Below, piece by piece: positions 34,241 to 42,671 of a stretch of DNA of 64,000 nucleotides. This DNA is from Methylomonas rhizoryzae (GTDB lineage: Bacteria > Pseudomonadota > Gammaproteobacteria > Methylococcales > Methylomonadaceae). The translations under genes were made by a program, and so were the position numbers. Under the pieces are notes generated by a model. It ran no database searches. It was not told the origin of the DNA and was given only the letters and a program-made list of their open reading frames with translations. Within the stretch, counting starts at the first letter, position 1, and each line of letters opens with the position of its first letter. Location: assembly GCF_008632455.1 (NCBI RefSeq), contig NZ_CP043929.1, positions 1,302,001-1,366,000 of the forward strand, written 5' to 3'.

Positions 34241-35152
34241 TTAACCGGCTGCATTTTTTAAACCCGCGGCTACGGCCATGAAGCCGGGCGCTGCCAATAA
34301 GATCAGCAGCGCAGGGAACAGGAACAACATCATTACTATGGTCATTTTTCCGGATAGTTTGGATACGCGTTCTTTAAGATCCGTTTGCATGCGGCTTTCC
34401 AACAAGTCCGACAATTCCCGCAGCGAATTGAGCACGCTACCGCCCAAGCGCCAGGTTTGTTCCAAGATCATCGTTAAATCGGTCAGGGCCGGCACGTCCA
34501 GTTGTTCGGCGTTTCTACGCATCGCCAGCGCCAGATCTTCACCGGCGGTGACCATGCGTAGAATGTAATCCAGCTCGTGCGCCATGTCCGGCAACAAGGT
34601 GCGGATGTCCTGCGCCAAGGCGCGCAAGGCTTGTTCGACGCTGAGCCCCGTGCTCAACAGCACGCGCAGCAAGTGTACTAAAACGGGTACTTGCTCGGCG
34701 ATGCGCCGCTGTCTGGACGAAGCTTTGAACGCGAGCAGGCGTTTGGGCAATAAATAAGCGGCGCTGGCGACTAAAAACATCGCGGCCCAATCGTTTTCCT
34801 TGGAACCGCCGACCAGAATAAAAGGGCCTGAGAAGATGACCGCGCATAGGGGTAGCAGCCACTGCACGGCGTAGAACAGAGCAAAATCGCTTTTGCGTTT
34901 CCAGCCGGCTCTGACCATAAACAGTCTGATTTCGCCGCTGTCTTTATTTTCTTTGTCAGGGATGACTTTATTGCCGAGTTGTTCCAGCCAACTCCGGGGG
35001 GCTTGCGGTTGTACGGCTTGGCCGAACGCTTGCTTGAAGCGGCGGTTCAGCCTATCGGCGTCGGCGCTACGCTGAAGCGTCAGGATGGCAAGTATAGCCG
35101 TGGCGATTAAGAGTATGGCTAGTGCGAACATGACTGACCAAAACTGCGGCAT
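34241..35152 (-). CDS. tadC: TadC inner-membrane platform protein
   Basis: The protein has 303 residues of the type II secretion F (GspF) family. Membrane spans occur near 5-25, 90-130 (two) and 275-300. The cytoplasmic domain has the conserved V-H-L-L-R-V-L-L-S-T-G-L-S-V-E-Q-A-L-R and L-R-E-L-S-D-L-L-E-S-R-M segments. It works with TadB as the platform driven by the TadA ATPase. It starts 4 bases after the tadB stop. A REP-like element follows its stop codon. Confidence 0.93.
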   Translation of the reverse strand: MPQFWSVMFALAILLIATAILAILTLQRSADADRLNRRFKQAFGQAVQPQAPRSWLEQLGNKVIPDKENKDSGEIRLFMVRAGWKRKSDFALFYAVQWLLPLCAVIFSGPFILVGGSKENDWAAMFLVASAAYLLPKRLLAFKASSRQRRIAEQVPVLVHLLRVLLSTGLSVEQALRALAQDIRTLLPDMAHELDYILRMVTAGEDLALAMRRNAEQLDVPALTDLTMILEQTWRLGGSVLNSLRELSDLLESRMQTDLKERVSKLSGKMTIVMMLFLFPALLILLAAPGFMAVAAGLKNAAG

Positions 35153-35156
35153 GCTG

Positions 35157-36062
35157 TTACCTCAAGCTGCGCATCATGCGCCAAATGACGAAGCCGCCGA
35201 ACACCTGCAGGCCCAACGAGGTGTAGATGATGTTCATCCCGCCGGGGCTTTCCAACAGAAAGCCTATGTAAGAAGGGTTGGTTATCATCATGTAGCCCGC
35301 CAACGTGCTGGGCATCAGACCGAGAATCCAGGCGCTAAGCCGGGTTTCGCCGGTAATTGCACTGAGTTCGCGTTCCGCTTCTTCTTGCCGGCGGATTAAA
35401 GCAATGATGTTTTCCAGCATTTCTCGGATACTGCCGCCGTAACGTTGGTTGATGCGCAAGGCCAGGGTGATCAGGTGCAATTCTTTAAGCCGGTAGACTT
35501 CGGCGGATTCGGACAGGGCTTCGACGATGTCGCCGCCCAGCGCCTGTTCGGCAACCACGTTGGCCAGGGCGTCGGATAAGGGGGCCGGGCAGTCTTCTAT
35601 GGCTTGTAGCAAAGCGCTGTCGAAACTGCGGCCAACCGCCATGATGCGGACGATATGGTCGATAAACCCCGGTATTTGTTCCAACAATTTGCGCTGGTTG
35701 GCGCCGATTTTCCACAGCAATGCCAAGTAAACGGCTAGCGTCGCCGACAAGCCGGTAACTAACAGGCCGTCGCTGCCGTTAAACAAGTAACCGCATGCGC
35801 CGACGATGACCGAAAGTACCCCGGCTGCGAACACATAGGCCTTGGAGCGTTCCAGACCGGAACGTTGCAAGGTGGCTTTGGCCCAGTTGATCGGTGCTCT
35901 GGTGACGGTTGGGGCGGGCGGATGGCGGCGTTCTTCGATTTGGTTGAGCCGTCGGTCCAGGGTCGATTGGTAACGATTGCGGTTGTCCAGCAAAAAAATA
36001 GCCAAGGCGCTGGCGGCCAACATCACGGCGGCCGTGATCATCAGCAGGATTTCGCTAGACAT
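35157..36062 (-). CDS. tadB: TadB inner-membrane platform protein
   Basis: This 301-residue GspF-family protein has spans near 5-25, 85-125 and at the C-terminus. The segments I-V-R-I-M-A-V-G-R-S-F-D-S-A-L and R-Y-G-G-S-I-R-E-M-L-E-N are typical of TadB. It forms the platform of the Flp pilus machine with TadC. Its start overlaps the tadA stop by 8 bases. Confidence 0.93.
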   Translation of the reverse strand: MSSEILLMITAAVMLAASALAIFLLDNRNRYQSTLDRRLNQIEERRHPPAPTVTRAPINWAKATLQRSGLERSKAYVFAAGVLSVIVGACGYLFNGSDGLLVTGLSATLAVYLALLWKIGANQRKLLEQIPGFIDHIVRIMAVGRSFDSALLQAIEDCPAPLSDALANVVAEQALGGDIVEALSESAEVYRLKELHLITLALRINQRYGGSIREMLENIIALIRRQEEAERELSAITGETRLSAWILGLMPSTLAGYMMITNPSYIGFLLESPGGMNIIYTSLGLQVFGGFVIWRMMRSLR

Positions 36063-37293
36063 AACGCCGGCCGCCGGAGCCGGCGTCGCGGCCGGCCATT
36101 TTACTGAGTTTGGGCCTCAAGCGGGTTAAGGGCTCGAAGTTGTACAGGCTTTGGGTTACGTAATGGCCGTCCGCCACTTGCAGGATTTCTTCGACGGTCA
36201 ATACCCGACGGCGGCCGTCGCGCATGCGGCCGATATGCACGATCAGGTCGACCGAGCTGGCGATTTGTTGGCGCAGGGTTTCCTCGCTGCCGTTGTAGCC
36301 GGCAAAACCGGACAGCAATTCCAGGCGGTTGAGGGCGTCGCGCGGGCTATTGGCGTGCAGAGTGGCCATGGAGCCGTCGTGGCCGGTGTTCATGGCTTGC
36401 AGCATATCCAATACTTCGGCGCCGCGAATTTCGCCCAAAACAATGCGGTCCGGCCGCATGCGCAAGGCGTTGCGCACCAGTTCCCGCGCCGTGACGGCAT
36501 GGGTGCCTTCGGCGTTGGCCGGACGGGTTTCCAGACGCACCACGTGGGGGTGGCGCAAGTTGAGTTCCGCGGCGTCTTCGATGGTAATCAGGCGTTCGCC
36601 ATGGGCGATATAGCTGCTGAGCACGTTTAACAAGGTGGTTTTGCCGGCACCGGTGGAGCCGGCCACCAGAACGTTGCAGCGGCATTCGACGGCCAGCCGC
36701 AATAAAGCCAGAGTTTCTTCGTCGAAGGTTTGATAAACCAATAAGTCGGCCGCCGTTAACGGGTCGGCGCGAAATTTACGGATAGACAGGCAAGCGCCGT
36801 CTATCGCCAGCGGTGGGATGATGGCATTGACCCGGCTGCCGTCGGGCAGGCGGGTGTCTACCATCGGGCTGGTTTCGTCTATGCGCCGGCCCAAGGGCGC
36901 CAGGATGCGGCGGATTACCCGCAGCAAATGTTGGTTGTCGATAAATTGCAGGCCGGTCAGTTCGAGTTTGCCGTTGCGTTCGATATAAATTTGATGCGGG
37001 CCGTTGACCAGGATGTCGTTGGTTTTGTCGTCTCTCAGCAAGGGATCTATCGGGCCGTACCCGAGCAGTTCGTCCACCAAGTCCTTGACGACGATTTCGG
37101 TTTCCATTTGATTAATCGCGATGCGCTGCTCGCGGATGTAGTGTACGGTTTTGTCTTTGACGAACTGCATCAGCTGTTCGTCGTTACCGCTGGGCAGGGT
37201 TTCGATTTCGTCCAGAATGTGCCGGTGCAAACGGTTTTTGATGGCCCTCAGTTCGGAGGCCAATTCGGCGCCTATGTGTTTACGAAATTTCAT
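36055..37293 (-). CDS. tadA: TadA/CpaF secretion ATPase
   Basis: This 412-residue cytoplasmic ATPase powers Flp pilus assembly. Walker A is G-S-T-G-A-G-K-T-T-L-L, and the Walker B region is R-I-V-L-G-E-I-R-G-A-E-V-L-D-M. The Asp and His boxes follow in H-D-G-S-M-A-T-L-H-A-N-S. The N-terminal domain has the G-Y-G-P-I-D-P-L-L-R segment of CpaF proteins. Length is normal. It begins a second block of tad genes after a 367-base gap. No clear Shine-Dalgarno is seen before its ATG. Confidence 0.96.
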   Translation of the reverse strand: MKFRKHIGAELASELRAIKNRLHRHILDEIETLPSGNDEQLMQFVKDKTVHYIREQRIAINQMETEIVVKDLVDELLGYGPIDPLLRDDKTNDILVNGPHQIYIERNGKLELTGLQFIDNQHLLRVIRRILAPLGRRIDETSPMVDTRLPDGSRVNAIIPPLAIDGACLSIRKFRADPLTAADLLVYQTFDEETLALLRLAVECRCNVLVAGSTGAGKTTLLNVLSSYIAHGERLITIEDAAELNLRHPHVVRLETRPANAEGTHAVTARELVRNALRMRPDRIVLGEIRGAEVLDMLQAMNTGHDGSMATLHANSPRDALNRLELLSGFAGYNGSEETLRQQIASSVDLIVHIGRMRDGRRRVLTVEEILQVADGHYVTQSLYNFEPLTRLRPKLSKMAGRDAGSGGRRYV

Positions 37294-37436
37294 CTGCGTC
37301 TACACGTCAAAGGCAGCGCCGTGCGGTCTTAGCCCGGTTCGGATTGGCCTGGGCGGGCGGTAGTTTGAGTCGATGTTTTTTGTGTTTAACAACCATGAAG
37401 TCCTCTTGCCGCTTCGGCTAATGAAAAGTTTTGATC

Positions 37437-37459
37437 GTGGCAGCGGCGTTTCGTCGCGA
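37437..37459. repeat. REP-like motif in tad gap, copy 1
   Basis: The sequence shares the GTGG-x-AGCGrC start and GTCGCGA end of the palindrome at 6700 with a different centre. It lies outside genes. Confidence 0.45.
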
Positions 37460-37551
37460 TTTGCAGGCGAATGTCCCAACCAGCGGTTGCTACCGGCATG
37501 GCTTTCAGATTAAACCCAATTTGAAATTTGACAACTCTTTATTGTGGCGCC

Positions 37552-37574
37552 GTTGGAGCAGCTTCCAGTCGCGA
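37552..37574. repeat. REP-like motif in tad gap, copy 2
   Basis: The sequence runs gttggagc...gtcgcga over 23 bases, with the same ends and length as the copy at 37437. It is in the same gap, 92 bases away. Confidence 0.45.
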
Positions 37575-37660
37575 CGCAAGGCCCGCATCGAGGCTATGAG
37601 CCGTGCCGTTTTCCGCTTTCGTTAGCCGGGTATCGCTATGTTTTCCCCAACCTTAAACAG

Positions 37661-38863
37661 TTACGGCCGAAACCAACGGGTGACTTTTGCCAAGGTATTT
37701 CGAGAGCGTACAGCGGTGATACCCAACAAGCTTTTGGCTAACTGTTCGACCGAAAGCGTGTATTTATCGTTAGGGGCAAATTCGAATAGGCTTTGCCCGC
37801 TGTTTTTCATAAATAGCCGCGCCATGCCGGACGGGGGCAGAGTGGTCTTTAGCGAAAGGTGTAAACGTTCGGCAATTTCTTCGGCGTTCGGCTGTTGGCT
37901 GGCCAAATAGCGGTCGACAATCAACTCCAGCTTGTCCGCGGAATGATAATGTTCGAGAAAGTCCCGGAGTTTTTTATTGCTGCGGCAACTGGGCACGGTT
38001 TGCTCGCACAACAAGAATGCTTGATCGGCGCGTGAGGTGACCAATTGTAGAAACTCCGATTTCGGTAGGCCGCTGAGATTAACCACCACGTACTGAAAAT
38101 GCGTACACAATATGTTCAGCAACACGATGATGTCGGCCGCCAAGATGCGGCCGACTTCCGAATCTTCCGCCATGGCCAGCAGCATCAAGCCGCTGGGATG
38201 TTTGGCGAACGCCGTCTCGATCAAGGTTTCGTCGAAGCGCCGGATGCTGCGGATGGCGTCGTCGAAGGTATAAGAGACTTGCAAATCCAAAAACGATAGG
38301 GAATCGGCTTCCGGGATGCCCAGGTCCAGCAATAACACCTTGCTTTGAGGTGCGAATTTCACCAAGGCCAGGCCAAGGTGCAGCGACAGCATGGCCGAAT
38401 CGGCATCCGGGCGGGCACTGACTACCGCGAGCAATTTGCCGTTGGGACGGTCGCGGGTCGGCGCATACTGCGCGCCTTTTTTCATCAAGACTTGCAGGCG
38501 TTCCAAGGTTTCCCGCTTCGGGGTGTCCAGGGTGACCAAATCGTTGGCACCCGCGCGCATGGCGTTGAGCAGAAAATTGGGCTCGTTATCCTCGGCGAAC
38601 ACCAGGATAGGCAGTAAGGGTTTGGCTTCGTGCAGTTCCTCGATCAGCGTCAAGCGTTGATAGGCCGTGTCGCTTGCAACGTGCACGACCACCATCAAAA
38701 TGTGAGCCGAGTCGACGACTTGCAGTACTCGTTCGAGCGCCGAGGCTTCGGAAATCAATAATTGGCCTTCGTTGCCTAAAATTTCGCTCAGGCGGCGGGC
38801 GATGAATTCGTTGTCCGCAATCAGCAGCACATTCCGTTGGGGGCCGTTGTCGTTCGGGCTCAT
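37661..38863 (-). CDS. tadZ: TadZ/CpaE-like pilus localisation ATPase, degenerate Walker A
   Basis: The protein has 400 residues from the ATG at 38863, which overlaps the rcpA stop (ATGA). A longer frame to 39103 runs inside rcpA and is rejected. The N-terminal half is a receiver-like domain (N-V-L-L-I-A-D-N-E-F). The second half is a MinD/ParA-type ATPase fold. The Walker A loop, normally with a K-G-G-x-G-K-T pattern, reads S-A-R-P-D-A-D-S-A and lacks both lysines. The following strand L-L-L-D-L-G-I-P-E is kept. TadZ proteins position the pilus machine at the pole; atypical Walker A loops occur among them. Confidence 0.87.
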   Translation of the reverse strand: MSPNDNGPQRNVLLIADNEFIARRLSEILGNEGQLLISEASALERVLQVVDSAHILMVVVHVASDTAYQRLTLIEELHEAKPLLPILVFAEDNEPNFLLNAMRAGANDLVTLDTPKRETLERLQVLMKKGAQYAPTRDRPNGKLLAVVSARPDADSAMLSLHLGLALVKFAPQSKVLLLDLGIPEADSLSFLDLQVSYTFDDAIRSIRRFDETLIETAFAKHPSGLMLLAMAEDSEVGRILAADIIVLLNILCTHFQYVVVNLSGLPKSEFLQLVTSRADQAFLLCEQTVPSCRSNKKLRDFLEHYHSADKLELIVDRYLASQQPNAEEIAERLHLSLKTTLPPSGMARLFMKNSGQSLFEFAPNDKYTLSVEQLAKSLLGITAVRSRNTLAKVTRWFRP

Positions 38864-40188
38864 CGTGAAAATCCCTCCATGCTGCCGGGCAAGCCGCGTT
38901 TGGGTTGCTGGTTGTGGAACAGGAAACGATTGAACGTGGGATTTTCGGTTCGATAATTTTCGCCGGGCAGTTGCGGTAGCGGGGTGTGTTTGCCGAGCGG
39001 GTGGACGATGTGCGGGGTGACCACCATCAATAGTTCTTTGTCTTGTTTTTCGAAACTTTTCGAGCGGAAAAACGCACCTATGTAAGGCAGATCGCCTAAC
39101 CACGGTAGTTTGTCTTCGTTGGCTACCGTGTTTTGGCTGATTAAGCCGCTGATGACGAAACTTTCGCCGTCGCCGAGTTCTATCGTGGTATCGGTGCGGC
39201 GCACTTTTAACGCGGGCACTTGGGTGCCTGCACTTTGCACGCCTACCGAAAAATCCAGGTCGCTGACTTCCGGCGCCACTTTCATGACGATGCGTTCGGC
39301 GTCCAGAATAGTGGGGGTCAAGGCAAGGCGTATCCCGAATTCCCGATATTTGACGGTAATCGCACCGGAAGCGCCGCTACCTTGCGCTACCGGGATGGGA
39401 AATTCGCCGCCGGCTAAAAAGTTGGCGGTTTGTCCGGCCATGACGACCAAACTCGGCTCCGCGAGGACGTAGGCGTAGCCGCCTTGTTCCAGCAAGCTGA
39501 CCGTGCTCAGCCAGCCTTCTTGAGAGTCGCCGAACACCATTTGGAAGGCCTGCGCATAAGGAAAGAAACCGGAAGCGCTTTCCAGCAGCAGACTGCCGGT
39601 GTCCGAGGACTCGACGCCGGACAAGGTGCCCGGAGGCGCCACCGAAACGACAGTATTTTTGAAGTTTTTATGGAAGAAAAAGCCGGCTTCTTTTAACGCG
39701 CTACGGCTGATCTCGACGATTTTTATGTCGGCTTGAATTTGCGTGCCGCTAACATCGACGCTTGATAAATCGCGCGGATCGGGCTTGGGCTCTTGGATTT
39801 TGCCGGCGTGCTCGAGCAAGGATGAAAATTCGCCTTCGGTGGTGGCGGGGTCGATGCGCAAGCGATAGCGTTGCGGCTTGGAGTGACCGGAAAGCCAGAC
39901 ATGCAAATTGGTAGTGCCGGGTTTTTTGCCGACGATCAGCAATTCGCGCGGCGTGTTGGTCAAGGTGACGTCGGCGATTTCCGGGTCGCCGATGGCAATC
40001 CGGGTGGGGTCCGCGCTTAAGTGCAAGACTTCGTGTTGGCTTTCTACGATGACGTAGTCTTGGTAATCGGGTTTATGGCGGTGCTTGTTTTTGGCAAATA
40101 CCGTGGCCGACGCCAGGGCCAGTAATAAAAGTAGGGTAAACCGTCTGGCGTTCAGGGTCAGTTTACTAGGGGTTGGGTTTAAGCTCAT
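38860..40188 (-). CDS. rcpA: RcpA/CpaC outer-membrane secretin
   Basis: This 442-residue protein has a signal peptide (hydrophobic 18-32). An N-terminal pilus-formation domain follows (I-A-I-G-D-P-E-I-A-D-V and P-G-T-T-N-L-H-V-W). The C-terminal secretin domain has V-A-P-E-V-S-D-L-D and the E-L-L-M-V-V-T-P-H-I-V signature. It forms the outer-membrane pore of the Flp pilus. It overlaps both rcpC and tadZ by 4 bases. Confidence 0.94.
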   Translation of the reverse strand: MSLNPTPSKLTLNARRFTLLLLLALASATVFAKNKHRHKPDYQDYVIVESQHEVLHLSADPTRIAIGDPEIADVTLTNTPRELLIVGKKPGTTNLHVWLSGHSKPQRYRLRIDPATTEGEFSSLLEHAGKIQEPKPDPRDLSSVDVSGTQIQADIKIVEISRSALKEAGFFFHKNFKNTVVSVAPPGTLSGVESSDTGSLLLESASGFFPYAQAFQMVFGDSQEGWLSTVSLLEQGGYAYVLAEPSLVVMAGQTANFLAGGEFPIPVAQGSGASGAITVKYREFGIRLALTPTILDAERIVMKVAPEVSDLDFSVGVQSAGTQVPALKVRRTDTTIELGDGESFVISGLISQNTVANEDKLPWLGDLPYIGAFFRSKSFEKQDKELLMVVTPHIVHPLGKHTPLPQLPGENYRTENPTFNRFLFHNQQPKRGLPGSMEGFSR

Positions 40189-41012
40189 GGGTATTGTATT
40201 TGTTCTAATTGTGTACCATGGTAAATCTCGACCAGCGGGCCTTTTTGATTGAATTCGGCTTGCGAAATGACGTCTTTCAGCGTGATGCCTCCCGGACTGC
40301 TATCCGTGTCCACGGCGTTGGAAGGGCGTAGTGCCATTCTGAGCGTCGCCGCATTTTCAATCAAGGCGATGCGCGGTAAATCGGCCGAGTCTACTGCAAG
40401 CACGGCGGTATTTCTACCGGTTTTGCCTTTTTGCCCGGCTTCCCGTTCTTCGGATTTTTCGGCGCTAGGGGCGGAAAATTCGCTGCCGTAGCTGATGACT
40501 CTGACCGCGCGCAAAATCATCACGGCTTGGTTGTCTTTGACGGCCTGGTGATCTCCGCGCACAAAGGCGACCAAATCCACTAAGTCCCCGGATTCGACGA
40601 AACCGCCCACGCCGATGATTTCATCGACTTTGACGGCGATGGCGCGTTCGTTTTGCCGCAAGGCGCGGCCTAAAGGATTGTCTCCGCTGAAATAATTGCG
40701 CAGTATCGGTTGTTCTTTGGCAATAGCCGCCCAAGGGCGCTTGCCGGCCACTTCGTTGAGGTTGTTGTAGACCTTATCCGGCGGGGTGTCGGTTTTGACG
40801 ATGCGCAGTGCGTCGTTAGGAATGGGTTCGCCGGGGGCAAGATTGCGCGCAGCGACCACCATGGAAAACTTCGGTTCGGCAACGACGGGCTGCCCGTTGC
40901 CGGCCGAAGCCGGCGCGGGAGGCGCGTTGCCGAGTTTGTAGGCGATAACGGCCAATATCAAAGCACCCAGCAACATCACCAAGGCGAAAATTTTCAGGAT
41001 CTGGTTATTCAT
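40185..41012 (-). CDS. rcpC: RcpC/CpaB pilus-assembly protein
   Basis: The protein has 275 residues with one N-terminal span (A-L-V-M-L-L-G-A-L-I-L-A-V-I-A-Y), then a SAF domain (V-V-A-A-R-N-L-A-P-G-E-P-I). The C-terminal part carries A-I-A-V-K-V-D and V-G-G-F-V-E-S-G-D-L-V-D-L-V, standard for CpaB. It is needed for stable secretin assembly. It lies 70 bases after tadE and overlaps rcpA by 4 bases. Confidence 0.92.
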   Translation of the reverse strand: MNNQILKIFALVMLLGALILAVIAYKLGNAPPAPASAGNGQPVVAEPKFSMVVAARNLAPGEPIPNDALRIVKTDTPPDKVYNNLNEVAGKRPWAAIAKEQPILRNYFSGDNPLGRALRQNERAIAVKVDEIIGVGGFVESGDLVDLVAFVRGDHQAVKDNQAVMILRAVRVISYGSEFSAPSAEKSEEREAGQKGKTGRNTAVLAVDSADLPRIALIENAATLRMALRPSNAVDTDSSPGGITLKDVISQAEFNQKGPLVEIYHGTQLEQIQYP

Positions 41013-41082
41013 GGATAGGCTAAATGCTGTTCTGAAAGAGGGTCGAATCGAAAGCGGCTTGTTAACGATAAGCCGGCTTTAG

Positions 41083-41598
41083 CTAAATCTGTGCTTGCGC
41101 GGTTACCGTTAAGGGATCCGGCACGTTTGGGACTTTTCCGATACCGGGAAAAGTCAATACAGGCATCAAAGGTACCGTCGAATAAGGGTAGGAGACGCTA
41201 ATGTTGATCCAGGCCCCATTCAGGGTTACCGCGATTTTATCGTAATTCGGCGAGCTGCCTAATGTCGCCGCTTGTTGCGAACTCGTCAGCCAGCTCAAGC
41301 TTTGCACTACCGCGGCACGCGATACGCCGGTCACTTGCGCCAAGTAAGCGTCATTGTCGGCAAAACCGGTCGGATCGACTTTGATCGCGGCGCGTGCGCC
41401 TTCCTTGGTAGCTAAAGTCAACGCTTGTTCCAGGGTGAAAACCAGCGCATAAGATGAGATGGCGTAAAAAAGCGTGAAAAAAATCGGAAAGGTAAACACA
41501 AATTCGATGGCAGCGCCGCCGCGTTGGCGTTTGCACGCCATTCGCTCCGGTGCACTGTGAGCGGCGAAGCGGCGGTTAAAGTAGTCGGCTGCCATCAT
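41083..41598 (-). CDS. tadE: TadE-like minor pseudopilin
   Basis: The protein has 171 residues. A basic lead (K-R-Q-R-G-G) precedes A-A-I-E-F-V-F-T-F-P-I-F-F, the cleavage and hydrophobic segment typical of TadE pseudopilins processed by TadV. The longer start overlaps tadV by 23 bases. An internal ATG at 41541 with a nearby ggag would also fit, giving a shorter leader. The start choice is therefore uncertain. Confidence 0.85.
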   Translation of the reverse strand: MMAADYFNRRFAAHSAPERMACKRQRGGAAIEFVFTFPIFFTLFYAISSYALVFTLEQALTLATKEGARAAIKVDPTGFADNDAYLAQVTGVSRAAVVQSLSWLTSSQQAATLGSSPNYDKIAVTLNGAWINISVSYPYSTVPLMPVLTFPGIGKVPNVPDPLTVTAQAQI

Positions 41599-42076
41599 TC
41601 AGGATTAGGGAAAATATTAAACCCAGACCGATAAATACGCCTTGCGGGAGGCGGATCGAAGCATTGGGTGCTTTGAGACCCTCTGTGCGGTGTTTGCGCC
41701 AATGGACGGCCATAGCCGCGGGTAGGCTCAGAAAGCTGCATAATACAAAGGTATTCAGCAGCAGTTCCAAGCCGCCGAGACAGCCTATGGCGGCAAAAAG
41801 CTTCACGTCTCCGGCGCCCAGCCAGCCTAGCCAAAACAAGGGGCCCAATGCCAGTGTCGCGGTTAGCACCGAAACGAACACCGACGTTGCCGACGCGCCG
41901 GAGACGCTATGCCCGAAAACCGCCAGATAAACCAGGCCGGCAAAACCGCCGCCCAGGGTTAAATAATTCGGTAAACGGCGTTGGCGCAAATCGAACGCGG
42001 CCAGACAGCCTATCCAAATAAAAACCGCCCATATAGCGGGCGGAAAGTATAAATGGGAGGCCGAGCAGGCAGTCAT
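41576..42076 (-). CDS. tadV: TadV/CpaA prepilin peptidase
   Basis: This 166-residue integral-membrane aspartic peptidase belongs to the A24 family. The two catalytic Asp motifs are visible: F-D-L-R-Q-R-R-L-P-N and G-A-G-D-V-K-L-F. It removes the leader of the Flp pilin and the TadE/TadG-type pseudopilins. It follows flp by 13 bases and overlaps tadE. The size is typical of the short, peptidase-only Tad form with no methyltransferase domain. Confidence 0.92.
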   Translation of the reverse strand: MTACSASHLYFPPAIWAVFIWIGCLAAFDLRQRRLPNYLTLGGGFAGLVYLAVFGHSVSGASATSVFVSVLTATLALGPLFWLGWLGAGDVKLFAAIGCLGGLELLLNTFVLCSFLSLPAAMAVHWRKHRTEGLKAPNASIRLPQGVFIGLGLIFSLILNDGSRLL

Positions 42077-42089
42077 GGCCGTTAGGGTT

Positions 42090-42278
42090 CTAGCTTACAG
42101 CCGTTCCGCCCAGCGCGGTCAGAATCGTATTTAAAATACTTTTAATCTGAGTACTTACGGGCGTGACAAACGCAGCGATAACGACCGCTACCATGGCGGC
42201 CAGCAAGGCGTACTCCAGTGCGCTGGCTCCGTCTTCTCGGCGCGATAACTCGGTGAAAAATGCTTTGATTTTGGACAT
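42090..42278 (-). CDS. flp: Flp major pilin
   Basis: The protein has 62 residues. The leader ends at R-R-E-D-G, then A-S-A-L-E-Y-A-L-L-A-A-M-V-A-V-V forms the class IVb Flp pilin start with its conserved Glu and Tyr. Cleavage by TadV after the Gly would leave about 44 residues. The ribosome site agaggt lies 7 bases before the ATG. It is the first gene of the tad locus and normally the most highly expressed. Confidence 0.95.
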   Translation of the reverse strand: MSKIKAFFTELSRREDGASALEYALLAAMVAVVIAAFVTPVSTQIKSILNTILTALGGTAVS

Positions 42279-42671
42279 GGCAATTACCTCTCAATTTAAA
42301 CGGACAGTTAAATTAATGAAATGGCTTGAACAAACACAGCGATGAATGTCTTCGCCGGATAACGAGCGGTTACAACGGTTTACTATGTTTATTTGACATT
42401 CCGGTCTAAAACAGCTTTAAAAATATCAATAAACAAAGGGGAAACAGTGTTGTAACGAAGCGGCAACAATATAGTACCGCGTTAAATCAAAAGCTAGTAG
42501 AGCTTGACTATTCTGCTAGGTTTGTTGGGTGCTCGGCATTTTTTGCCGGGAGGGTTTAGCGGTATGTTGCGCATTTTTGTAGCATTTGCTTTAGATAGCG
42601 CGATAAATGGTCATGTAATTTCTCCGTTTGCCGCTATATTAGCTTGAATTTGTTGATTACCGAGGAGCCCA
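42279..42671. other. Divergent promoter region of flp and the chemoreceptor
   Basis: This AT-rich 393-base region with no gene must hold the promoters for the tad locus (leftward) and for the chemoreceptor (rightward). A small hairpin with a T-rich loop (cggca...tgccg) lies at about 42534-42550. No operator could be identified with confidence. Confidence 0.6.

Larger units (their letters stand above)
37294..37660. other. Gap inside the tad locus with two REP-like motifs
   Basis: There is no gene here. Two short REP-like sequences lie at 37437-37459 and 37552-37574. On the minus strand ttgtca is followed 17 bases later by aatctg (about 37510-37540), a weak promoter candidate for tadA-tadG. 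The gap splits the locus into flp-to-tadZ and tadA-onward blocks. Confidence 0.5.

Noticed and set aside
42600..42665. Flagellar sigma-28 promoter before the chemoreceptor (gccgctat as -10)
   Set aside because: The -10 fits 6 of 8 bases but no -35 element is at the required distance.
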